From the NCBI GenBank assembly GCA_030765805.1, contig JAVCDH010000070.1, forward strand, positions 1-35,179: a DNA stretch of 35,179 nucleotides. Reading direction: 5' to 3'. This document shows positions 1-5,743 of the stretch, piece after piece (position 1 is the first letter of the stretch; the number at the start of each line of letters is the position of its first letter). This DNA comes from Candidatus Euphemobacter frigidus (lineage in GTDB: Bacteria > Auribacterota > Erginobacteria > Erginobacterales > Erginobacteraceae). The notes beneath the pieces are model-generated. The model had not been told where the DNA came from. It made no database searches and worked only from the letters and a program-made list of their open reading frames with translations. A program made the translations under genes and the position numbers.

Positions 1-311
1 TCCAGGATTCGCCCGGAATGGTCGAGATGGACGTGGCTCAGGATAATAACCTCAACCCCATCGAGCAGATTGGCGGGAAGGGGAGGGGCCCCGTCCCCAT
101 CATTGCCGTAAAATATCCCCGCGTCTAGAATCAACCGATCCCCATCGATCGAGATAAGATGGAGAGATCCGCTCACACACCGGTTGGCCCCGTAACCGGT
201 GTATTCGAAAGTGGATTCCTTCTCTTTCACCGGAAAGGCCTCGGACAGCCCGGGAGCGGCCGCAGCGAGGGTAATCAGGAGCAGGATTAAGAAGTTTTTT
301 CCATTCATCAT
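1..311 (-). CDS. Exported metallo-beta-lactamase-fold hydrolase, N-terminal part (cut by window edge)
   Basis: Reading leftward from the ATG at 311 gives about 103 residues before the window ends. The first ~25 residues form a signal peptide: a short basic start, a Leu/Ile/Ala-rich core, then an Ala/Gly-rich cleavage region. Two beta-strand blocks follow, with a GIFYG segment, then VIILSHVHLDHSG, which holds the metal-binding HxHxDH motif. The order (GxxxxxxGS, hydrophobic strand, LDAGIFYG, HxHxDHSG) resembles the start of beta-CASP-type RNA-processing MBL enzymes, but the part that would prove this lies outside the window. Seen: signal peptide and HxHxDH. Inferred: zinc hydrolase acting outside the cytoplasm. 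The ATG at 311 was chosen because GGAG lies 9 nt upstream; an in-frame ATG at 317 is too close to it. The gene stands apart from the rest of the window and is divergent from the tRNA. Confidence 0.8.
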   Translation of the reverse strand, partial: MMNGKNFLILLLITLAAAAPGLSEAFPVKEKESTFEYTGYGANRCVSGSLHLISIDGDRLILDAGIFYGNDGDGAPPLPANLLDGVEVIILSHVHLDHSGRIL

Positions 312-334
312 GGACATCTTCTCCGGAAAGAAAG

Positions 335-364
335 ATAGTAACAGAGAGATAACCTTATCTCCAA
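335..364 (-). promoter_or_regulatory. Promoter of the MBL gene with an inverted repeat between -35 and -10
   Basis: On the minus strand a TTGGAG -35 (359-364) is followed after 18 bp by a TACTAT -10 (335-340), about 24 bp before the ATG at 311. The spacer holds a clean inverted repeat, GAGATAA-CC-TTATCTC (346-361), overlapping the -35. This position is typical of a repressor operator; no cognate regulator is visible in the window. Confidence 0.45.
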
Positions 365-429
365 GCTCAAAACATACAATCGATGCAATCGGGGTCAGAG
401 TTTGTTTTTTAAAAACCGGGTCAGGTTTA

Positions 430-458
430 TTGACAATAGGTGGGTCTTAATATAGTAT
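430..458 (+). promoter_or_regulatory. Sigma70-type promoter of the tRNA gene
   Basis: A perfect TTGACA (430-435) is separated by 17 bp from TAGTAT (453-458). The predicted transcription start is ~465, about 20 nt before the tRNA 5' end. This is one of the strongest-looking promoters in the window. Confidence 0.65.
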
Positions 459-486
459 ACGCCAGCATCTTCTCGGCAAAGAGAAC

Positions 487-558
487 GGGCGATTAGCTCA
501 GTGGGAGAGCACCTGGATCACAACCAGGGGGTCACTGGTTCAAACCCAGTATCGCCCA
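487..558 (+). tRNA. tRNA-Val (anticodon CAC)
   Basis: A full cloverleaf can be folded. The acceptor stem GGGCGAT (487-493) pairs with ATCGCCC (551-557), and the discriminator is A558. The D arm is GCTC/GAGC and the anticodon stem is CCTGG/CCAGG around the loop ATCACAA, giving anticodon CAC, which reads GUG valine codons. The T arm is ACTGG/CCAGT with loop TTCAAAC. No 3' CCA is encoded (ATA follows), so it must be added by a nucleotidyltransferase. The gene has its own upstream promoter and appears to stand alone. Confidence 0.93.
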
Positions 559-625
559 TATAATTTTTTACTGAGAAATAATCATATGGGTAGAAATAAT
601 ATCTAAACAGAATAGATTTATTAAT

Positions 626-1336
626 ATGAGGGAAGAGATAAAACAGTTACTGCGGCTTCAGGACCTGGATATCGAGATCCGGAATTTGGAAGAGAACCGA
701 ATGGAGACTGAACGCAGTCTGGAGATAATGCGCAAAGAGATCGCGGATGATGAGAAGAGTCTGGAGGAAGAACAAGGGCGTTTAAAGACGAGCAAGCTCA
801 AAAATAAAGAACTGGAATTGCAAGTAGCGGATAAAAAAAATTATATTGAAAAATACCAGCAGCAGCTATTCAAGGTTAAGAACAATAAAGAATATGCCGC
901 TCTGCTGCATGAGATCAAGGGGCGGGAGGCCGATATCAGTGCTCTGGAAGATCAGATGCTGGAGTTTATGGAAGAGGTGGAGAACGAGCAGCAGAAACTT
1001 GATGTAATTGGATCCGATCTGGAAAGTGTACGCGAAAGGTACCGGGAGAAAAAACAGGAGGTTCAAACCGCCCTGGAACGGATCGGTGGTGAGATAGTGG
1101 TGAAGAAAGGAGAAAGGTCCGGGATAGCCGCTGAACTGGATCCCGGGTTATGCGAGATGTATGAGATAATCTTCGCTCGTAAGCCCGATCGGGCTGTGGT
1201 GGCGGTTGTGAACAATGCCTGCGAGGGATGTAACATGGAATTGACCGCTCAGGTGCTCAACGATCTGGAGAGGGACGAGCGGGTACATCGTTGCGAGAAC
1301 TGCGGGCGTTTTGTTTATCTCCCTCCAGCCGAGTAG
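626..1336 (+). CDS. Coiled-coil protein with C-terminal C4 zinc ribbon (DUF164/CdsZ-like)
   Basis: The protein has 236 residues. Residues ~5-165 are a long charged, heptad-rich alpha-helical coiled coil. The C-terminus carries a four-cysteine zinc ribbon: C199-x2-C202 and C223-x2-C226, the latter in the form CENCGR. This is the layout of the widespread bacterial zinc-ribbon family formerly called DUF164, whose members have been proposed to bind nucleic acid; the exact role here is unknown. The ATG at 626 has only a weak A/G-rich stretch upstream. It ends 40 bp before the RNase P RNA, so the two may be cotranscribed. I am confident of the family and not of the function. Confidence 0.85.
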   Translation: MREEIKQLLRLQDLDIEIRNLEENRMETERSLEIMRKEIADDEKSLEEEQGRLKTSKLKNKELELQVADKKNYIEKYQQQLFKVKNNKEYAALLHEIKGREADISALEDQMLEFMEEVENEQQKLDVIGSDLESVRERYREKKQEVQTALERIGGEIVVKKGERSGIAAELDPGLCEMYEIIFARKPDRAVVAVVNNACEGCNMELTAQVLNDLERDERVHRCENCGRFVYLPPAE

Positions 1337-1341
1337 ATAAG

Positions 1342-1365
1342 TTAGCCTCGCCAGGGCGGGGCTAA
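1342..1365. repeat. GC-rich hairpin between the zinc-ribbon gene and rnpB
   Basis: TTAGCCTCGCC (1342-1352) pairs with GGCGGGGCTAA (1355-1365) with one G-T wobble, leaving a very tight loop. The T-run after it is broken (GTTCTTT), so it is a poor terminator. The right flank GGGCTAAGTTCTT (1359-1371) recurs at 30112-30124, suggesting a dispersed small palindromic element. Confidence 0.55.
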
Positions 1366-1376
1366 GTTCTTTGACA

Positions 1377-1787
1377 ATGCAGGGAACGGGTAGATGGTCG
1401 CCCCCGACTTCGTCATTGTGATGACGTCGGGGGAGGAAAGTCCGAACTCCACAGGGCAGGGCGCCTCGAGAATATCGAGGAACCGGAGGGGCGACCCCTC
1501 CGGGATGGAAAGTGCCACAGAAAATACACCGCCGATGGTCCCGATCGAAGATTGGGAAACAGGCAAAGGTGAAAAGGTGCGGTAAGAGCGCACCGGGCCG
1601 AGAGTAATCGAGGTCGCATGGTAAACCCCGTTCGGAGCAAGGCCAAATAGGGGTCGAGGTGTTGCCCGCACCGATTGAGACCCGGGTAGGCCGCATTGAG
1701 CCCAAGGGCAACCGAAGGCCGAGATAGATGATCATCGCCTCCTTATAATCCGGGGGACAGAATTCGGCTTATTCACGTTCCCTGCAT
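1377..1787 (+). ncRNA. rnpB: RNase P RNA (M1 RNA, class A)
   Basis: This is the catalytic RNA of RNase P, which removes 5' leaders from pre-tRNAs. The ends are fixed by a perfect 12-bp P1 helix: ATGCAGGGAACG (1377-1388) with CGTTCCCTGCAT (1776-1787). Inside are a near-perfect P3 hairpin (about 1401-1433), the universally conserved GAGGAAAGTCCGAAC block starting near 1433, the L15 element GGTAAACCCC near 1620 that pairs with the tRNA CCA end, GAGCCCAAGGGCAACC in the 3' third, and the distal P4 strand near ACAGAATTCGGC (~1757). The length, ~411 nt, is normal for a type A RNA. The zinc-ribbon gene lies 40 bp upstream and a terminator downstream. Confidence 0.95.
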
Positions 1788-1860
1788 CGTCTTCTTTACG
1801 GCGATTTAAACCATAAATTCATGAATAATTCGGGTTAAAGGATAAAAAACCTGATTAACC

Positions 1861-1906
1861 ACGGCCGCGTTTTTTCCTGATTTTTTCCGGGAGCGGCCGT
1901 TTTTTT
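1861..1906 (+). terminator. Rho-independent terminator downstream of rnpB
   Basis: ACGGCCGC (1861-1868) pairs perfectly with GCGGCCGT (1893-1900) and is followed directly by a run of seven T (1900-1906). The loop is unusually large (~24 nt, T-rich). It closes the rnpB transcript 73 nt past the mature 3' end and separates it from the dcw promoter. Confidence 0.75.
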
Positions 1907-2083
1907 ATATCTTTCTGCTCTTCCGAATTCGACCGGCTAACTTTCGCCGGAGCTAACTTATTATCAGTTCGTTCCCCAAACCTTCTCTACCGGAGCAGGT
2001 TAGGTGTTTTAACCCCCCTATTTATTAGCCTGTATTCTCTTCTCTGATGGACTAAATTTTTTTAAAAAAATCTCTTTTTCCTA
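1907..2083. other. Spacer between the rnpB terminator and the dcw promoter
   Basis: This is an AT-rich, T-skewed stretch in which I see no gene. It holds a small CCGGC/GCCGG hairpin near 1933-1950 and two copies of GCTAACTT about 16 bp apart. An A/T-rich tract just upstream of the -35 (2054-2080) could act as an UP element for the next promoter. Confidence 0.4.
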
Positions 2084-2113
2084 TTGACAGTTTCCCGGAA
2101 GTGGTAGTATATT
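2084..2113 (+). promoter_or_regulatory. Promoter of the dcw cluster (Pmra)
   Basis: A perfect TTGACA (2084-2089) is followed after 18 bp by TATATT (2108-2113); GTATAT, one base earlier, gives 17 bp. A long A/T tract precedes it. The predicted start is ~2120, giving a short leader before mraZ at 2164. No other promoter this good is seen until after the ftsZ region, so it may drive much of the cluster. Confidence 0.65.
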
Positions 2114-2155
2114 GTACATAAGTGGTGGATTGTGGTGTAAAGTGGTGAACTGGGA
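2101..2155 (+). promoter_or_regulatory. Probable MraZ operator: phased GTGGT repeats
   Basis: GTGGT occurs at 2101, 2122, 2132 and 2142, with TGGGA at 2151. The last three GTGGT copies are exactly 10 bp apart and the first is 21 bp upstream, so all lie on nearly the same helix face. They cover the promoter spacer and the initial transcribed region. MraZ regulators are known to bind tandem TGGG/GTGG-type direct repeats spaced about 10 bp upstream of their own gene. The match in place, motif and spacing supports autoregulation; the binding itself is inferred. Confidence 0.7.
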
Positions 2156-2163
2156 AAAATACC

Positions 2164-2586
2164 ATGTTTCTGGGAGAATACAAACATTCGGTAGATAATA
2201 AAGGGCGTCTCTTCATCCCATCGCGGTTCCGCCGGGGTGAGAACCAGCGCTTCTTTGTCAATCTGGGCCTGGACGGCTGTCTCTCCGTCTTTACCGAGGA
2301 AGGCTGGGGAGCCCAGCAGATCAGGATCAACGAGATGGATATGATGAAGAAGGACGCCCGGGATTTCAAACGAATCTATTTTTCCAAAGCGGCCGAGACG
2401 GTCTGCGATAAACAGGGAAGGATCAACCTCCCGGACAATCTGCTTGAGGAAGCCCATCTTGATAAGGAAGTGGTCGTGGTTGGGGTTTCGGACCATTTTG
2501 AGATCTGGGACACGGCGCGTTGGGATGATTACCAGCGGGAGACAAGCAAACGTTATGAAGAGATAGCTGAAAATCTGGCACAATGA
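2164..2586 (+). CDS. mraZ: Transcriptional regulator MraZ
   Basis: The protein has 140 residues, close to the usual ~143-152. It opens with MFLGEYKHSVDNKGRLFIPSR, shortened here to the typical start MFLGEYKHSVDNKGR, the hallmark of the first SpoVT/AbrB-like beta-barrel. A second copy begins near residue 80 (CDKQGRINLPDNL). MraZ forms ring-shaped oligomers that bind repeats in front of its own operon and tune division and wall gene expression. As the first gene of the cluster, preceded by four GTGG boxes, it is in the expected place. The start is weakly marked by GGGA about 9 nt upstream; translation begins ~44 nt after the predicted transcript start. Confidence 0.95.
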   Translation: MFLGEYKHSVDNKGRLFIPSRFRRGENQRFFVNLGLDGCLSVFTEEGWGAQQIRINEMDMMKKDARDFKRIYFSKAAETVCDKQGRINLPDNLLEEAHLDKEVVVVGVSDHFEIWDTARWDDYQRETSKRYEEIAENLAQ

Positions 2587-2597
2587 GGGGATAGCCT

Positions 2598-2720
2598 ATG
2601 AAGAGTAGTTCAAGAACATTGATCGATCTGTTAAGCATGAGCAAGAGCCTGAAACCGGCCCGGAAGTTAAGTGTCAGGTTAAGAATGCCCAAGAAAAAAA
2701 GACGTGGGAGCGGAAGGTAA
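2598..2720 (+). CDS. Very basic 40-aa small ORF between mraZ and rsmH
   Basis: The ATG at 2598 is preceded by AGGGG with 7-8 nt spacing, a better ribosome site than that of either neighbour. The 40-residue product has a short amphipathic start (RTLIDLLSMSKSL) and a strongly basic tail ending KKKRRGSGR; about a third of its residues are Lys or Arg. No family is recognised. The stop lies 16 nt inside rsmH, whose only possible start (GTG 2704) has no Shine-Dalgarno of its own. Translation of this ORF could therefore deliver ribosomes to rsmH. It may be a coupling leader, a small RNA- or ribosome-binding protein, or both. The ribosome site and overlap are seen; function is unknown. Confidence 0.55.
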   Translation: MKSSSRTLIDLLSMSKSLKPARKLSVRLRMPKKKRRGSGR

Positions 2721-3609
2721 TAACCAGGCAACCGGCCATCAACCAGTAATGGTGGAGGAGGTAAGTACTTTCCTCAACTGTTGGCCGGGGCAGATTATTC
2801 TTGATTGCACATTGGGGGAGGGAGGGCACGCGAGACATTTGATCTCCCGGATCTCCCCCGGCGGTTACTTGATTGGGATCGATCGAGACGGGGCGGCGAT
2901 CCGCATTGCCCGTCATAATCTCATCGGTCATGAGAAACTAGTTGAAATTGAGCAGGCAAATTTTGCCGATCTGACGGAGGTGCTCGAGAGATTAGAGATC
3001 AAGAGTCTGGACGGTGTCCTCTTTGATCTGGGGGTATGCTCCTCTCAGCTTGGGGTCGCTGAACGCGGTTTCAGTTTTCAGCTGGACGGTCCCCTGGATA
3101 TGAGAATGGATAACCGGGAGAAGCGGACCGCGGCGGATCTGGTAAATCGACTGAGCAGGAAAGAACTGGAATGGATTATCAGAGAGTACGGGGAGGAACG
3201 CTTTGCCGGCCGGATCAGCCGTCGCATCGTTGAAGAACGATCGTCCCGTCCGATTATGAGAACCGGACGCCTGGCGCGGATCATAACCGCCGCCGTGCCG
3301 GGACGGGGGAGAATCCATCCGGCCACCCGAACCTTTCAGGCTTTGAGGATTTATCTGAACGAAGAACTGGAAGCTTTGAAAACGGCGCTTCCCCAGGCTC
3401 TATCTTTTCTCAAGCCCGGGGGCCGGATCTGTGTTATCGCGTTCCATTCCCTGGAAGACCGAATCGTAAAACATGAGTTCAGGCGTCAGGCCCGGGAGAT
3501 TGGGCATCTGCAACTTTTAACCAAGAAGCCGGTTCGCGCGAGTATCGCAGAGGTTCACCTCAACCGCCGGGCACGTTCCGCGCGCCTCCGGGCGGCGGAG
3601 AAGCAATAA
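2704..3609 (+). CDS. rsmH: 16S rRNA (cytosine(1402)-N4)-methyltransferase RsmH (MraW)
   Basis: This 301-residue enzyme methylates N4 of C1402 in the ribosomal P site using SAM. It shows the family's opening HQPVMVEEV, the SAM-binding loop DCTLGEGGHA (~residues 35-44), GIDRD, the LFDLGVCSSQL block (~107-118), the DGPLDMRMD block (~128-136), and the C-terminal RICVIAFHSLEDRIVK. The start must be the GTG at 2704: an in-frame stop lies at 2680 and the next start (ATG 2749) would delete the conserved HQPV. There is no obvious ribosome site before this GTG, and it lies inside the preceding 40-aa ORF, so translational coupling is likely. Confidence 0.95.
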   Translation: MGAEGNNQATGHQPVMVEEVSTFLNCWPGQIILDCTLGEGGHARHLISRISPGGYLIGIDRDGAAIRIARHNLIGHEKLVEIEQANFADLTEVLERLEIKSLDGVLFDLGVCSSQLGVAERGFSFQLDGPLDMRMDNREKRTAADLVNRLSRKELEWIIREYGEERFAGRISRRIVEERSSRPIMRTGRLARIITAAVPGRGRIHPATRTFQALRIYLNEELEALKTALPQALSFLKPGGRICVIAFHSLEDRIVKHEFRRQAREIGHLQLLTKKPVRASIAEVHLNRRARSARLRAAEKQ

Positions 3610-3627
3610 ATAGCTGAGGAGGTAGTT

Positions 3628-4017
3628 ATGAATAGTCATTACCGCAGGGAGGAGAGGAGCCGGAAGTCTACTCTCTCTTTCATGAAAGGTTGCTGGATAC
3701 TTCTGGCAGTCGGGTTCGGGCTGAGCATGACCTACCTCTGGCTCTATTCTCACGTCATGGAAGCCAGTAATTCTCTAAAATCGTTTGAGAATAAATTGAG
3801 TTACCTCCGGGGCCGCAGCCTTTCCCTCCAGAGCCGGTTGGCCAATCTGCAGACACCGGAGGTAATAATTCGAAGGCTTGAGGAGTTCCAGATTGCCCTG
3901 GTCGATCCATATTCAGACCAGATCGTTCGTATCCGGCAGCAGGAGAGGGCTCCGGTCAAAGAGATCGTTCACGGGCGTCCACCCCGGGATCTTGTTATCT
4001 TGAGTATAGCCCGCTGA
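3628..4017 (+). CDS. ftsL: FtsL-like septal membrane protein
   Basis: A small bitopic protein of 129 residues: a basic cytoplasmic tail (1-20), one transmembrane helix (~21-41), then a periplasmic heptad-rich coiled coil (~45-75) and a tail that includes a PEVIIRRLEEF segment. This is the architecture of FtsL, which with FtsB and FtsQ activates FtsW/FtsI at the septum. FtsL sequences are poorly conserved, so the call rests on topology and on its place between rsmH and ftsI. A strong GAGGAGGT ribosome site precedes the ATG. Confidence 0.75.
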   Translation: MNSHYRREERSRKSTLSFMKGCWILLAVGFGLSMTYLWLYSHVMEASNSLKSFENKLSYLRGRSLSLQSRLANLQTPEVIIRRLEEFQIALVDPYSDQIVRIRQQERAPVKEIVHGRPPRDLVILSIAR

Positions 4018-4036
4018 GTCTCTCTCTTTAAAATTG

Positions 4037-5743
4037 ATGTTAGGAAGAACGTATAATAATAGATCATGGCTTGTTTTCAGCGTTTTTATCTGCTTTTCCG
4101 CCATCATCTTGACCAGACTCTTCTCTCTTCAGTGCCTTCAGCACTCGAATTACCGTCTCTCCGCTCGTAATCAGCATCAGAGCACGAATTATATTCCACC
4201 CCAGCGAGGAGGGATCCTCGATTGCCGGGGGAATATTCTCGCCGCCAGTATCCCCAGCTTCTCGCTTTATTGCGTTCCCCGGGAGATCCCGGCCGATCGG
4301 ATCGCCGATATCGCCACAGCGCTAGCGCCCGTAATCGAAGTTGATGAAACAGAATTGCGTGAAAGATTGACCGGATCGGGTTGGTTCGTCTGGCTCAAAC
4401 GGCACTTGAGCGCCACCGCTGTCCGGGAGATCAAACAACTTGATCTTCCGGGATTGGCTTTAAAACAGGAGATGAAACGGGTTTACCCGAAGGGAAGTCT
4501 GCTCAGCCAGGTCCTGGGGTTTACCGATCCGGACGGGAACGGCCTGGAGGGGATGGAGTGGAAGTTCGACCGCCAGCTCCGGGGCCATCCCGGCTGGCTG
4601 GTCACGGAGAAAGACAGTAAGCAGCGCGAGATCTCCTGGTTCCGTTCCAACAACGTCGCCCCGATTGACGGCTGCAATCTCTTCTTAACCATCGATGAAG
4701 TCATCCAGGCGATAGCGGAGGAAGAACTCGACAAGGTCTTTAAGGAGTATGAGGCGAAGGGGGCCTCACTGGTAGTGATGGAGCCATCGACCGGCCGGAT
4801 CCTGGCCCTGGCCAACCGGCCGACTTATGACCCCAATCGCTACACTCAATCTGAGGCTGAAGAACGCCGCAACCGGGTGGTCGCCGACCAGCTTGAGCCC
4901 GGATCCACATTTAAAGTATTCCCCGCGGCGGCGGCGCTGGAGGCGGGGCTGGTAGCTTCTGACACTGAGTTCTACTGTGAAGACGGCTCATTTCAAATCG
5001 GGGGGAGATTACTTCGGGACAGCCATCCTCACGGTGTATTGCGTTTTGATGAGATCCTGCAAAAGTCCAGCAATATCGGGATGGCCAAGGTCGGGATGAT
5101 TCTAGGGCGGGGAGAGCTGTATCGTTTCCTGCGTAATTTCGGGATCGGAAGACGAACCGGGATTGAGTTGCCGGGAGAGGCTTCTGGCTGTCTCCATGAG
5201 CCCCGTTCCTGGAGCAAGCTCTCTTTGAGAAGCATAACGATGGGACATGAGGTCTCAACCACTCCCCTCGGTCTCTTAACCGCCTTCTCCGCATTGGGAA
5301 ATGGCGGGGTTCTTCTCCAACCCCGGATCCTTGATCGGATTGAGAGCCCGTCGGGCGAGGTTATCTACCGGTATTTGCGGAAAGAAAAAGGCCGGGTGGT
5401 CTCGGAAGATACCGCCCGAAAGATGCTGGAGATACTGCGAAAAGTTGTTATGGCCGGCGGGACCGGTCGCCGGGCGTTTATTCCCGGTTTTCAGGTTGCC
5501 GGCAAGACCGGAACCGCTCAGAAGCTCGATCCCGGGGGAGGGTACTCTCATTCTCTCTATTACGCTCTGTTTATGGGCCTCTTCCCTGCCGCCCATCCCC
5601 GGGTGGCTATCCTGGTAGTCGTAGATGAACCCCATCCTTATTATTATGGAGGGGTGGTCTCGGCACCGGTCTTCAAGGAGGTTGCTGAGCGGATAATCAG
5701 ATATCTCGACCTGGAGGCGCCCGAGGAGATAAAACGATCATGA
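4037..5743 (+). CDS. ftsI: Peptidoglycan D,D-transpeptidase FtsI (PBP3, class B)
   Basis: This 568-residue protein is the septal cross-linking enzyme, anchored by one N-terminal transmembrane helix (~10-30). A dimerisation domain follows (PQRGGILDCRGN, ~residues 51-62), then the transpeptidase with its three motifs: SxxK as STFK (S290, K293), SxN as SSN (344-346) and KTGTA (490-494). The C-terminus ends soon after the catalytic domain, without PASTA repeats, so it is FtsI-like rather than SpoVD-like. ATG 4037 was taken as start; a TTG lies directly before it, and neither has a clear ribosome site. The stop overlaps the murE start by 4 bp (ATGA). Confidence 0.93.
   Translation: MLGRTYNNRSWLVFSVFICFSAIILTRLFSLQCLQHSNYRLSARNQHQSTNYIPPQRGGILDCRGNILAASIPSFSLYCVPREIPADRIADIATALAPVIEVDETELRERLTGSGWFVWLKRHLSATAVREIKQLDLPGLALKQEMKRVYPKGSLLSQVLGFTDPDGNGLEGMEWKFDRQLRGHPGWLVTEKDSKQREISWFRSNNVAPIDGCNLFLTIDEVIQAIAEEELDKVFKEYEAKGASLVVMEPSTGRILALANRPTYDPNRYTQSEAEERRNRVVADQLEPGSTFKVFPAAAALEAGLVASDTEFYCEDGSFQIGGRLLRDSHPHGVLRFDEILQKSSNIGMAKVGMILGRGELYRFLRNFGIGRRTGIELPGEASGCLHEPRSWSKLSLRSITMGHEVSTTPLGLLTAFSALGNGGVLLQPRILDRIESPSGEVIYRYLRKEKGRVVSEDTARKMLEILRKVVMAGGTGRRAFIPGFQVAGKTGTAQKLDPGGGYSHSLYYALFMGLFPAAHPRVAILVVVDEPHPYYYGGVVSAPVFKEVAERIIRYLDLEAPEEIKRS

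Noticed and set aside
1371-1396. TTGACA at 1371 with TAGATG 14 bp downstream as an rnpB promoter
   Set aside because: The spacing is too short, and the -10 would lie inside the mature RNase P RNA, after its 5' end at ~1377.
1148-1735. Long minus-strand ORF across rnpB and the zinc-ribbon gene
   Set aside because: The region is explained by RNase P RNA and the plus-strand gene; the translation is Pro/Arg/His-rich shadow sequence.
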